From JAGWRI01 sp963781765 (GTDB lineage: Bacteria > Gemmatimonadota > Gemmatimonadetes > Gemmatimonadales > Gemmatimonadaceae), in the NCBI GenBank assembly GCA_963781765.1, contig CAWAHC010000016.1:248001-312000 (forward strand): a DNA stretch of 64,000 nucleotides. The letters run 5' to 3'. The position numbers were made by a program, and so were the translations under genes. Position 1 is the first letter of the stretch, and every line of letters starts with the position of its first letter. Of the stretch, positions 45,612 to 53,947 are shown piece after piece. The notes beneath the pieces are model-generated. The model made no database searches. It had not been told where the DNA came from and saw only the letters and a program-made list of their open reading frames with translations.

Positions 45612-46750
45612 GCCGGAACGCCGACGGCGCCGCGGTCGAGCACCCGCATCGCCGTCACGTCTTCGTAGATTTCGTTGAGAGAGAGGGCCACCCGGCTCCA
45701 GGCCAGTTGGTGGGCGCGGTGCCAGCCGCGCCCCACCACGGCATGACGCAGCCACTCGTCGTCGGCGGTGCGGACGATGGCGTCGGCCAACGCTGCGGGA
45801 TCGCCGGGCGGCACCAGGATCGCGGCGCCGGCCGCGGCGTCGCGGTATCCGGGAATGTCGCTGGCCACCACGGGACGCCCGCTGGCCATCGCCTCGATGA
45901 GCACCACGCCAAAGCTCTCACCGTGCGTGGACGGGGCGCAGAACAGGTCGCACCAGTGGTACATCGCGGCCAGTTGATGGTCGTCCACGCGCCCCACGAA
46001 GGTGGCGCCCGACCGGCGGGCCAGATCGCCGAAGCCCAGCGGATCGCCGGGGCCGACCACGCGCAGTTCGAACTCGCGCCCGCGCTCGCGCAGCAGCGCC
46101 GCCGCCGCCAACAGGTGCCGCAGTCCCTTGCGCGGTTCGTCGAACCGGCCCACGAACAGCAGCCGCAGCGGACCGGGCGCGCGGGGCGACAGCCCGGTGC
46201 CGTCCGCGGCGTGCGGCGCATGGGGCTCGGCGAACGCCGTCGGATCGATGCCGTTGGGCAGAATCCGGATGGGACCGTCGAAGATGCGGCGCGCGTAGTC
46301 CGCGGCCGGGTTCGAGACCGCGATCCCCACGCTCAGGCGATGCAACGGGCGGGCCAGCACGCGCCGCACGAACGACGCCATCCGCGGCTCGCACTCGGCG
46401 AACGTATGGAAGGTTGCCACCAGCGGCGACTGCGCGCACTGCACCGCGTAGCGCGCCGGCCCCGGCACCCACGGCTCGTGCACGTGGACGAGGTCGAAGC
46501 ACCCGTTCTCGAGGTAGCGCCGGACGGCGCGCTTGGACGACAGCAGCCCCACCCGCGCCCGCGAGCCGTTGCCGCGTACCGGCACCACCCCCGGCAGGCC
46601 GTCGCAACGGGCCGGCGTCTCGCCGCTTGCCGGGCCGAGCACGCGCACATGTTGGCCCAGCCGTCGTAACGCCTGGGCGAGGGTGATCACATGTCGGTTG
46701 ACGCCGCCGTCATGAGAGAGATCGTATGGCGTAACCAGGCAAATGCGCAT
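45608..46750 (-). CDS. Glycosyltransferase family 4 (PimA-like)
   Basis: GT-B glycosyltransferase of 380 aa. The N-terminal GVNRHVITLAQALRRLGQHV is the usual lead-in, HVHEPWVPGPARYA is near residue 90, and LLFVGRFDEPRKGLRHLLAAAALL opens the donor-binding half. HGESFGVVLIEAMASGRPVVASD is the EX7E donor-nucleotide motif. The overall pattern is close to phosphatidylinositol mannosyltransferase and related lipid glycosyltransferases. It is the first gene of the chain; a TTGATC/TATACT promoter lies about 125 nt upstream. SD is weak. Confidence 0.88.
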   Translation of the reverse strand: MRICLVTPYDLSHDGGVNRHVITLAQALRRLGQHVRVLGPASGETPARCDGLPGVVPVRGNGSRARVGLLSSKRAVRRYLENGCFDLVHVHEPWVPGPARYAVQCAQSPLVATFHTFAECEPRMASFVRRVLARPLHRLSVGIAVSNPAADYARRIFDGPIRILPNGIDPTAFAEPHAPHAADGTGLSPRAPGPLRLLFVGRFDEPRKGLRHLLAAAALLRERGREFELRVVGPGDPLGFGDLARRSGATFVGRVDDHQLAAMYHWCDLFCAPSTHGESFGVVLIEAMASGRPVVASDIPGYRDAAAGAAILVPPGDPAALADAIVRTADDEWLRHAVVGRGWHRAHQLAWSRVALSLNEIYEDVTAMRVLDRGAVGVPA

Positions 46751-47177
46751 CTCGGCGGGGTTGGAGGGCCGATCAGATTGGCGGCGGACGGCGAATGGAG
46801 CTTGTCTCCCTGCACGCACGTCGCGTCGGTGGAGTCGGGTCGGCCGATCACGCCTGCGGGAAGTGATGCCCGGAAAGTATAGCCCCTGGACGCGATGGAT
46901 CAATCGGGACGTCACCGGCAGTTTTCCGGCGCCCCCCAAAACATTGGGCGCACACGACTTGACGTCCAGCCCGGGGCTGTCTCCCACCTGACATTCTGGC
47001 GCCCGCACCGCGCCGTCCGCATCCCGACCAACCACTTCCCCTTTCCACATCCGGGACCTTCTTCCGACTGTTCGGCGCGGCGCGGTATGGTATTGTAGAA
47101 CCGGAGAGGCGTTCCCGTCGGGAACTCCGATCGGGTTCGCGGTTAGTGACTTATAACGCCCACCCCCGGAGCGTCGT
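46751..47177. other. Divergent intergenic region, 427 nt, no gene seen
   Basis: Separates the minus-strand GT4 chain from the plus-strand DUF6600 gene. It contains the GT4-chain promoter candidate. On the DUF6600 side it holds a 6-bp inverted repeat (GTTCCC-GTC-GGGAAC) and a TATAAC (47152-47157) without a good -35. CGGAG at 47167 is the DUF6600 SD. Confidence 0.5.
46876..46903 (-). promoter_or_regulatory. Candidate sigma-70 promoter of the GT4-acyltransferase-DedA chain
   Basis: On the minus strand, TTGATC (4/6) and TATACT (5/6) are 16 nt apart, an AT-rich pair in otherwise GC-rich DNA. The transcript would begin near 46869, leaving a leader of about 120 nt. Confidence 0.5.
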
Positions 47178-48995
47178 ATGACGCCACAGACCCGCGCGTT
47201 CGGGATCGCCCCGCGGTCCCTCTGCCGGACCATCGTCCCGACCATGGTCCTGCTTGCCGGAGTGGCGCGCGCGGCACGCGCGCAGCTCCCCGACACCGAC
47301 GATGCACCGGGACGCGTGGCACGTGTGAGCGCCGCGGACGGCACGGTCTCGCTGCAAGCCGCGGGCGACACCATATGGAGCGTCGTCCCCCTCAACTACT
47401 CGCTCACCACCGGTGACCGTCTCTACACCGACGTCCGGTCGCAGGCCGAATTGGAAGCGGGCGCGTTCACCGCGCGCATCGGCGACGCCACCGATTTCAC
47501 GATCACCAATCTCACCGACCGGCTGGCGCAGATCGGGCTTGCGCAGGGCACACTCCGGTTGACGGTGCATCGCCTGGACTTCGGCGACACCATCGAGGTC
47601 GACACGCCCAACGGCGCCATCACCATTCGCGACCCGGGCCACTACCGCGTCGAGATTCCGGAGAACGCGGCCTATACGCTGATCAGCGTGGACGACGGCG
47701 CCGTGGACATCGAAGGCCCGGGGCTCGGCCAGACGGTGCGCGGCCACCAGACCGTGCGGCTGACGGGCTTCGGACCGGTGGATCTCGCCGTCGTGAACCA
47801 GCCGGTGCCCACGTTGTTCGACGCGTGGAGCGCCGACCGCGATGCCCGGTATTCGTCGGCGGATTGCGGCCAGTACATGAGCAGTGAGATCCCCGGCTGC
47901 GCCGACCTCCAGCAGTACGGACGTTGGGCCAATACGCCCGCGTACGGCTTCGTATGGTATCCGCCGCCGGGGATCCAGGGATGGGCGCCGTACCGAATGG
48001 GACACTGGGTGTGGATCGAGCCGTGGGGCTGGGTCTGGGTGGCCAGCGAACCATGGGGCTTTGCGCCCTACCACTACGGGCGCTGGGCGATAGTGGGCGG
48101 CGGCTGGGCGTGGGTGCCAGGGCCCATCATGCGCCCTGTCTACTCGCCGGCACTGGTCGCGTTCGTCGGTGACGGAGGAATCCGCGTCGGCATTCAGGCA
48201 TGGTTCCCGCTCGGTCCGCGCGATCCGTTCATTCCGTGGTACCACTACGGGCCGCGCTACCTGCGGCGTGTGAACGCCGCCAACGTGCGCGGCGTGCGCG
48301 ACATCGACCGGTTCGTGCGCGTCACCGACGTCAGTCGCATCCGGTACGCGCATCGCGACAACGGGCTCACGGCCGTCTCCACGGAGACCTTCCGCACCGG
48401 ACATCGCGTGGACGGTGCCCAGGTGCAGGTGCGCAATGGGGAGCAGGGACGCGTCCAGTCACATCCGCCGGTCATGCCCACGGGCCGGGCCGCGGCGGGC
48501 GGGCCGCCCTCGGCGCGTCCACCCGCGGGCCGGCGTCCGCCGATGATTCACGTGACGCCGCCGCGTACCGCGGAGCCCAGGCGCGGCGCCGAACCGCCGC
48601 CGCCCGTGGCGAAGCCGCGCCCGGATGTAAAGCCGCCCACCGGCCGCACGGCGCAACCGCGCGCCGGCGGGACTCAGCCGATCATCACCAAGCGGCCTCC
48701 TCCGCCACCCACTCCAACCTTCGACAACCGGGCGAAGGTGATGAAGTCCAACCCGGGTCGGCCGCTCAACCCCGAGCAGATGAAGAAGGTGCGCGAGGCC
48801 AATCCACCCACCAAGGCGGCGCCCGCGCGTACCGCGAAACCCAAGGGCTCGACCACCAAAGCCGCGCCGCCGAAGCCCAGGAAGGGCCGCGGCGGCGGCG
48901 GCGGCGCGAACTGCCCTAGTACGAGATCTGCACGCCGGCCGTCAACAGCCGGTCCGTCGTTCCGAAGTTCACCGGCGGCTGGCTGTTGTACTTGA
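47178..48995 (+). CDS. Exported DUF6600/FecR-like protein with Trp-rich and Pro/Lys-rich regions
   Basis: Protein of 605 aa. A signal peptide (TIVPTMVLLAGVARAARAQ) precedes a FecR-like region, residues about 50-220 (GRVARVSAADGTVSLQ, FTARIGDATDFTITN, TIEVDTPNGAITIRDPGHYRV). Next is a Trp/Tyr/Gly-rich stretch at about 250-320 (GFVWYPPPGIQGWAPYRMG, EPWGWVWVASEPWGFAPY) typical of DUF6600. The tail from about 430 is low-complexity Pro/Arg/Lys with the end KGRGGGGGANC. Envelope or surface role likely. The last 27 codons overlap the DUF481 gene on the opposite strand. Confidence 0.8.
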   Translation: MTPQTRAFGIAPRSLCRTIVPTMVLLAGVARAARAQLPDTDDAPGRVARVSAADGTVSLQAAGDTIWSVVPLNYSLTTGDRLYTDVRSQAELEAGAFTARIGDATDFTITNLTDRLAQIGLAQGTLRLTVHRLDFGDTIEVDTPNGAITIRDPGHYRVEIPENAAYTLISVDDGAVDIEGPGLGQTVRGHQTVRLTGFGPVDLAVVNQPVPTLFDAWSADRDARYSSADCGQYMSSEIPGCADLQQYGRWANTPAYGFVWYPPPGIQGWAPYRMGHWVWIEPWGWVWVASEPWGFAPYHYGRWAIVGGGWAWVPGPIMRPVYSPALVAFVGDGGIRVGIQAWFPLGPRDPFIPWYHYGPRYLRRVNAANVRGVRDIDRFVRVTDVSRIRYAHRDNGLTAVSTETFRTGHRVDGAQVQVRNGEQGRVQSHPPVMPTGRAAAGGPPSARPPAGRRPPMIHVTPPRTAEPRRGAEPPPPVAKPRPDVKPPTGRTAQPRAGGTQPIITKRPPPPPTPTFDNRAKVMKSNPGRPLNPEQMKKVREANPPTKAAPARTAKPKGSTTKAAPPKPRKGRGGGGGANCPSTRSARRPSTAGPSFRSSPAAGCCT

Positions 48996-49764
48996 TCGCG
49001 TAGCTCATCTTGATTCCGACGTGCGTCGAGATGGGCGCCACCAGTGACGACTCCGTGTTCACGCGGTAGCCGCCACCAGACTGCAGGCTGGGGATGTACT
49101 CGGCCAGTTGCTGGAAGTAGGCGAGCTTGCTGAAGACATGCTTGTAGGCCGCGGCGGCACGCGCCGCCGGATAGCTGTCGTTGATTCCCGACACGTCCGT
49201 TTGCTGCGTGAATTCGCCGCCGGCGTCCACGCTCAGCGAGTCGCGCGGCGCCACCACCGCCTTCCAGCGCAAACCGATCAGCTCGTCGGTACGCCGCTTG
49301 AAGCCGGCGAACGGATTGCGCTCGTACGACGCGGCGGCAAACAGGCCGAGTCGCGGCTGGAACGCCCAGTCGGCGCGCCCGGACACGCCGAACTGGTTGG
49401 CGCTCTCGGTGCCGTTCGTCTTGCCGTACACATAGGCCGCCGCCTGCGTGAGCGTCCAGGCGCCGCGGGTATGAACGATCTTGTCGCCGATGCTGAGCGT
49501 TGTGAGCCTGGTGTTCCCCGACGCGCCCACGTAGCCCAGGTCGCCCGTGAACGAGGTGGTCGGTTTGGCGGTCTGCGCGCCGGCGAGCGTGGCGGACGCA
49601 ACAAGCGCCAGCGCCGCGAGACTGAGGAGATGATCGCGAAACGATGGCGGAACACGCGGGCCTCCGTTTCGGTTGCGGTGGGGGGCACGCGGCGCCGAGA
49701 CGAAAGGTTGGCCCGTCGCCCCAGCCAGTATACTAACACGGCGCGCGACGGCTCTCGTTGGCAT
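48916..49764 (-). CDS. DUF481 outer-membrane beta-barrel protein
   Basis: Outer-membrane protein of about 282 aa, of the YdiY-like DUF481 family. After a signal (DHLLSLAALALVASATLAGAQ) come alternating strands: FTGDLGYVGASGNTRLTTLS, QFGVSGRADWAFQPRLGLF, ERNPFAGFKRRTDELIGL and a final GTTDRLLTAGVQISY. The Tyr C terminus suits barrel assembly. The start is uncertain: no ATG, GTG or TTG lies near the signal peptide, and 49764 leaves a long basic N terminus. A non-standard start is possible. Confidence 0.8.
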   Translation of the reverse strand: MPTRAVARRVSILAGATGQPFVSAPRAPHRNRNGGPRVPPSFRDHLLSLAALALVASATLAGAQTAKPTTSFTGDLGYVGASGNTRLTTLSIGDKIVHTRGAWTLTQAAAYVYGKTNGTESANQFGVSGRADWAFQPRLGLFAAASYERNPFAGFKRRTDELIGLRWKAVVAPRDSLSVDAGGEFTQQTDVSGINDSYPAARAAAAYKHVFSKLAYFQQLAEYIPSLQSGGGYRVNTESSLVAPISTHVGIKMSYAIKYNSQPPVNFGTTDRLLTAGVQISY

Positions 49765-49793
49765 TCCCAGAACGCTGATCAGGCCCGCCGCCA

Positions 49794-50258
49794 TCACGGT
49801 CCCGCGCGAACGAACGACGTACCGTAGCTGGCGGAGGCGGCGGCGGAGAACGTCAGCGCGCCGATGAGCGTGTTTGGCCCACTGAGCACACCCTGGTTGA
49901 AACGCGCCGAGTTGCCGTCATCGAATGCGAAGTCGAGAACGACCACCGAATGCGCCGGCATCATGTGCCCCGACGGCACGAATGCGGAATCCTGCCAGAA
50001 CACATACCCGCTCACGGTCGCGGTGCCGGTGGAGCCGCCGGTCACGCGATACGTGGCCGACCCGGTGAGCGTGGTGTCCCTTGCCGCGAGCGATACCTGC
50101 AGCGAGATGTTCCGCCACGTCTGCGATTCGGTCCACGAACCGGCTACGGAGTTCGCGGTCGCACGCAGGTCGGTGCACGGCGCCGTGGACGCGCACCCCG
50201 GCGAATCGGAACACGCGGCGAACGCAACCAACGTGAGTACCACACTGAATGGACGCAT
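49794..50258 (-). CDS. Small putative lipoprotein, beta-rich, function unknown
   Basis: Protein of 154 aa. MRPFSVVLTLVAFAAC is a lipoprotein signal with Cys at residue 16. The rest is Ser/Thr-rich and strand-forming (ISLQVSLAARDTTLTGSATYRV, SVVVLDFAFDDGNSARF, TLIGALTFSAAASASYG), which resembles small lipocalin-like or barrel folds. GAGGAG precedes the ATG. It is divergent from the ECF sigma cassette and may share its regulation. No family recognised. Confidence 0.65.
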   Translation of the reverse strand: MRPFSVVLTLVAFAACSDSPGCASTAPCTDLRATANSVAGSWTESQTWRNISLQVSLAARDTTLTGSATYRVTGGSTGTATVSGYVFWQDSAFVPSGHMMPAHSVVVLDFAFDDGNSARFNQGVLSGPNTLIGALTFSAAASASYGTSFVRAGP

Positions 50259-50417
50259 GCTGGATCTCCTCGGGTTGGTTCGACTCCGGCGTCCCCACGA
50301 GCCCAACCGTGGGGTTCCGGCTCGCGTCACCCGCCGGCTCCGCCGCGCCGGTGCCGGGCCCCATGCCGCGGGGCTCTCCGTCTGGAGTGACCGTACCGCG
50401 GCCGATCCGGTTAAGCT

Positions 50418-50424
50418 GGAGGAG
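50418..50424 (+). promoter_or_regulatory. Strong Shine-Dalgarno site for the ECF sigma gene
   Basis: GGAGGAG stands 5 nt before an in-frame ATC at 50430. The frame has a stop at 50412 and no ATG, GTG or TTG until 50550, so this site argues for a non-canonical start. Confidence 0.55.
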
Positions 50425-50429
50425 ACTCG

Positions 50430-51035
50430 ATCGGGACCACTCCACTGAGACCGCCTTCGCCGCTGAAGCACACCGCCACTCCGACGCGTGTCGATCCGTC
50501 GACGATCCACCGCGCGAAGCTCGGGGACGCCGATGCGTTCACCGCGCTCGTGGAGGCGTACTACGCCCGGTGCCTCCGGTTCGCGAGGAGCATGCTCCGG
50601 AACCCGGCCGATGCCGAGGACATCGTGCAGGAGACGTTCACGCGGGTCTACGGCGCGCTGCCGCGCTACCAGGAACGCCAGCGGTTCGAGGCGTGGCTGT
50701 TCCAGATCCTCGGCAACTGCTGCCGTAACGCCAATGCGAGCGCGTACGCGCGGGTGTCGCGACGCCTCGACGAGATGCGCGCGGCCGACGCGGTGGCCGC
50801 CGCGCCGGTGCAGCCGAGCGGACGGGACGAGTGGGGGGACGCCGTCCGGCAGGCACTCGCCGGCGTGCCGGACTACAACCGGGAAGTCTTCCTGCTCCAC
50901 TATGTGGACGGATTCTCGTACGAGGAGATCGAGACCATGACGGGCGTGAAGCGATCGGCGCTCAAGATGCGGGCCAAGCGGGCGGCGGATCAGCTCCGTG
51001 CTTCGCTGGGAAGTCGGGAGCAGGCATATGAGTGA
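50430..51035 (+). CDS. ECF-type RNA polymerase sigma factor
   Basis: Sigma-70 family ECF factor, about 201 aa if begun at ATC 50430, or 161 aa from GTG 50550. Region 2 is LVEAYYARCLRFARSMLRNPADAEDIVQETFTRVY, and region 4 is DAVRQALAGVPDYNREVFLLHYVDGFSYEEIETMTGV with KMRAKRAADQLRA. The GTG at 50550 would cut off the start of region 2 (HRAKLGDADAFTAL), so translation very likely begins upstream at ATC 50430 or a CTG (50445, 50463). The stop overlaps the next ATG by 8 bases. It heads a cassette with two CBM48-type proteins. Confidence 0.88.
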   Translation: MGTTPLRPPSPLKHTATPTRVDPSTIHRAKLGDADAFTALVEAYYARCLRFARSMLRNPADAEDIVQETFTRVYGALPRYQERQRFEAWLFQILGNCCRNANASAYARVSRRLDEMRAADAVAAAPVQPSGRDEWGDAVRQALAGVPDYNREVFLLHYVDGFSYEEIETMTGVKRSALKMRAKRAADQLRASLGSREQAYE

Positions 51036-51624
51036 GCCGAACCTGTCCCCCGTGGTCGACCGCGCGATCGAGGAATTGCGCGCGTTGCCCGCCGTCGACC
51101 CCGGCACCGCCGAGCGGGTGGCCGCGGTCGCCATCGCCGCGCGGCGGCGCGGAGACGACACCGGCCCACCACCGGCGCGGCTGCGCCGGTGGCTGAGCTA
51201 CGCGGCGATCGCGGCCGCCGCCTGCGTCTTCGGTTATCTGGCTCGCGGCACCGCGCGCTCGGCCGCGCCCGCGCCAGCCACGGCGCCCACCGCGCCGAGC
51301 AGCACGTCCGCCCCGGGTGTCCAACTCGCCGCCGACGCCGACGCCGTCATGCGTCCACTCGCCTGGCAGTTCGTATTTCGCGGCGAAGGCGCGCACCATG
51401 TCGCGCTCGTCGGCGACTTCAATGGATGGAATGCCAGGGCAACGCCGCTCACGCGGGCCCCCGGTGGCGACCTCTGGTCGGTGACCGTTCCCCTGATGCC
51501 CGGGCGCCATGCCTACGCCTTCATGGTGGACGACACGGCATTCGTCCTCGACCCACAGGCGCCCGTGTCGCGCGATCCGGACCTCGGCTCCCGAGAATCC
51601 GTGGTCGTGGTGGAGCGTCGATGA
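51028..51624 (+). CDS. Membrane protein with periplasmic CBM48/isoamylase-N-like domain, putative anti-sigma factor
   Basis: Protein of 198 aa. A cytoplasmic segment (residues 1-54, helical, charged, no zinc-binding Cys/His set) is followed by one membrane helix (about 55-71) and an Ala/Pro linker. Residues 111-196 form an early-set/glycogen-binding-type domain: WQFVFRGEGAHHVALVGDFN, GWNARATPLTR, DLWSVTVPLMPGRHAYAFMVDD. Position directly after an ECF sigma gene, with overlap, is typical of anti-sigma factors. That role, and sensing of a glycan by the outer domain, are inference. Confidence 0.8.
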   Translation: MSEPNLSPVVDRAIEELRALPAVDPGTAERVAAVAIAARRRGDDTGPPPARLRRWLSYAAIAAAACVFGYLARGTARSAAPAPATAPTAPSSTSAPGVQLAADADAVMRPLAWQFVFRGEGAHHVALVGDFNGWNARATPLTRAPGGDLWSVTVPLMPGRHAYAFMVDDTAFVLDPQAPVSRDPDLGSRESVVVVERR

Positions 51625-52292
51625 CACGGGCGGCATGGTCGGCGGGCCTCATCGTCGTGGGACTCGCGTTCGCGCTCGCCGCGGGGGCCCAGGACCCGCA
51701 CCCGGGCCCAGCCGTTGCGGGCCCCGCACTGGACTCGGCTACGGCCGCCCAGGTCGCGGCAGTCGTGGCCGAGGCGCGCGGCCAGGGGCTGCCTGTCGAC
51801 CCGATCGAGGCCAAGGTTCAGCTCGGCGCGCTCCGACATGCCCCCGACTCGCTGATCGTGGCCGCGGCGAAGGCGGTAGCCCAGCGGCTGGCGCTCGCCC
51901 GCACCGCCCTGCAACCCATGCCGGCGCCCGGCGACGTCGCCGCGGGCGCCGACGCGCTCAGCGCGGGCGTCACGCCCGATGCGTTGCGCATGATCCGGGG
52001 CGTGGCCGGCAAGCGTCCGATCGCCGTTCCCCTGGGCGTGGTCGCCGAGCTGACGGCCACCGGCGTGCCGCCGGTACGCGCCGCCACGATCATCGCCACG
52101 CTGATGCGGCGCGGCGCGCCGCCGCGACAGCTCGTGGCCCTCGGGAATGACGTGAACGCGGACGTGAAAGCCGGCGCGCATGCCGAGGCATCGCTCGGTG
52201 TGCGTATCCAGCGACTGGAAGCCATCCTCCCGGCGCGTGCACCTGGGCTGCCCGCCGCCACCTCGGTACCGGCGGTGAAGGGAGGCGGCTGA
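51621..52292 (+). CDS. Exported helical protein of the ECF/CBM48 cassette
   Basis: Protein of 223 aa. A signal (AAWSAGLIVVGLAFALAAGAQ) is followed by an Ala-rich helical body. It contains AAQVAAVVAEARGQGLPVDPIEAKVQLGAL near residues 45-75, repeated motifs of the type G(V/L)PxxxI (GLPVDPIEAKV; GVTPDALRMIRG; GVPPVRAATIIATLMRRGAP). The protein looks built of short helix-turn repeats. It starts in an ATGA overlap with the putative anti-sigma gene. No family recognised; a periplasmic linker or chaperone role is possible. Confidence 0.75.
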   Translation: MTRAAWSAGLIVVGLAFALAAGAQDPHPGPAVAGPALDSATAAQVAAVVAEARGQGLPVDPIEAKVQLGALRHAPDSLIVAAAKAVAQRLALARTALQPMPAPGDVAAGADALSAGVTPDALRMIRGVAGKRPIAVPLGVVAELTATGVPPVRAATIIATLMRRGAPPRQLVALGNDVNADVKAGAHAEASLGVRIQRLEAILPARAPGLPAATSVPAVKGGG

Positions 52293-52330
52293 GGAGGCAC
52301 GCGGGCTCGCAACGCGCGGTAGTTTCCTGC

Positions 52331-53494
52331 ATGCGTCGGCGAGTCTCTCTCCACGTCCTGCCCCTGTGCCTGCTGCTCTGGGCGCCGCGCCGCGGTGCGG
52401 CGCAGGAAGATCCGCTGCGCGTCGAACTCGAGGCCGGCACCGCCTGGTTGCGACAGACCGGGATCCCGCGTTCGATGGCGGGGGCATCCGGCGCCACCAT
52501 TACCAGGCAGACCGACCGCAGCGCGGTGGCCGCGATCCTGCTCGGCGCATGCGGCGCCTCGGGGAGTTGCGCCGTGCAGGGCGTGGCGAGCGCGTCGTGG
52601 TTCGCGCCGCCCGGAAGCGACTGGCGCTGGAACCTCGAAGCCACCGCCAGTGATCTTGCGTACGACGGCGCGCGCCCCACGACGGGCGGGGTCGCGACGG
52701 TTCGGGAGTACATCGGGAATGCCTGGCGAAGCGTGTACGCCGGCGCGGGGCTCGGCGCCGTGCACGGACCGATCACGCGTGGCCTGGCAGTGGCCGAGGC
52801 CGGCGGTTGGTGGCTGAGCGAGAGCGGCCGCTTGAGCGTGGACGTGCGCACGATGCGCGTGCCGACCACCGCGGAACTCGACAGCTTGGGGCTCGGGGCG
52901 CCCGCCCTGCCGACCCCGACCTTCACCGACGTCGCGGCGGGCTGGTCTCGCGAGGCGCCGGGCGGCCGCTTCGCCGTGTCGGCCGCCGCCGGTTGGCGCG
53001 GGCGCGTGACGGGCGGAGGGATCCCGAACGCCACCTGGGCGTCGGGAACGGTCACGGCGTGGCTCACGCCGCGGCTCGGGGTCCTCGTGTCCGCCGGACG
53101 CGCGCTCGAGGATCTCACCCGCGGCACGCCCAACTCACGGTACGTCAGTGTCTCGCTGCGCGTCCGCCTACACGGTGCTTCGTCGTGGATTCCGCGCCGG
53201 ACGTTCTCGGCCACAGTGCCGGTGGTCACGGCGGGCGTCGCCGACATGGGCATGAAGGAGGTGCGCGTCCGCGTTGCCGGCGCCACCCACGTGGAACTGA
53301 TGGCGGACTTCACCGGCTGGGCGCCGCGGGCGCTCGCGCGAAAGGGCGACGTGTGGACGTTCGCGGGCGCAATTCCGTCCGGGCCGCATCGACTCGCCGT
53401 GCGGATCGACGGCGGCGCGTGGATGGTGCCGGCGAATCTCCCCGCCGTGCACGACGAGTTCGGAGCTGTATTCGGCCTGATCACACTACCCTGA
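52331..53494 (+). CDS. Predicted outer-membrane barrel-like protein with C-terminal CBM48-like domain
   Basis: Protein of 387 aa. A signal (HVLPLCLLLWAPRRGAAQ) is followed by about 270 aa of alternating strands (RVELEAGTAWLRQTG, WRWNLEATASDLAYDG, TPRLGVLVSAGRALEDL, YVSVSLRVRLHG) that look like a small beta-barrel. Residues about 298-387 form an early-set domain (VRVRVAGATHVELMADFTGW, VWTFAGAIPSGPHRLAVRIDGG) similar to that of the membrane protein two genes upstream. It lies 38 nt after the helical protein gene. The pair of related domains suggests both ends bind the same ligand or each other. Confidence 0.75.
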   Translation: MRRRVSLHVLPLCLLLWAPRRGAAQEDPLRVELEAGTAWLRQTGIPRSMAGASGATITRQTDRSAVAAILLGACGASGSCAVQGVASASWFAPPGSDWRWNLEATASDLAYDGARPTTGGVATVREYIGNAWRSVYAGAGLGAVHGPITRGLAVAEAGGWWLSESGRLSVDVRTMRVPTTAELDSLGLGAPALPTPTFTDVAAGWSREAPGGRFAVSAAAGWRGRVTGGGIPNATWASGTVTAWLTPRLGVLVSAGRALEDLTRGTPNSRYVSVSLRVRLHGASSWIPRRTFSATVPVVTAGVADMGMKEVRVRVAGATHVELMADFTGWAPRALARKGDVWTFAGAIPSGPHRLAVRIDGGAWMVPANLPAVHDEFGAVFGLITLP

Positions 53495-53947
53495 TCACTT
53501 CGGCTCGAGCGACGAGGCCGCGAGGAACCCGCCGGCGTCGGGTGGTCCTGAAATCACCATCTCCGCGACGTATCCGTAACGCGCATCGTAGCGGATCTTC
53601 GTGAGCGTTCCGCTCGCCGCTGCGCTCAGCGCACGTGAGAACAATCCGTCAATTGTCACCGCGCACATTTGCAGCATCGCCGGGGCCAGTTTGTCACCGG
53701 TGGAGATCGCGAACGCGGAATCCACGCTGCCGGCGCCGACGTAGACGCGGACCGGGCGCGGACATGCATTGAAGAACGCACCCTGATTGAACTCGTACTG
53801 ATAGCTCGTGATCTGGCGGGCCTGCCACCGCGCCTGCATCGCCCGAATCGCGTTCGGCTTGGTGGAGGTAGGCGCGTCGGCACACGCGGCCGCGACCATC
53901 AGCGCCGGCACGATCCCCACGGCGACCAGGAGGCGCGCGCCCCTCAT
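53495..53947 (-). CDS. DUF6174-type lipoprotein
   Basis: Protein of 150 aa. The lipoprotein signal is GARLLVAVGIVPALMVAAAC. The body has IRAMQARWQARQITSYQYEFNQ, then ACPRPVRVYVGAGSVDSA and YDARYGYVAEMVISG, the usual DUF6174 order. The function of the family is unknown. The ATG overlaps the serpin stop (ATGA), so the two are translated from one mRNA. It abuts the barrel-like gene with no spacer, tail to tail. Confidence 0.75.
   Translation of the reverse strand: MRGARLLVAVGIVPALMVAAACADAPTSTKPNAIRAMQARWQARQITSYQYEFNQGAFFNACPRPVRVYVGAGSVDSAFAISTGDKLAPAMLQMCAVTIDGLFSRALSAAASGTLTKIRYDARYGYVAEMVISGPPDAGGFLAASSLEPK

Noticed and set aside
48885..48925. Possible frameshift at the GGC run near the DUF6600 3' end, as another frame meets TAG at 48917
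   Set aside because: Triplet-run slippage keeps frame, and the low-complexity tail gives no basis for preferring the other frame.
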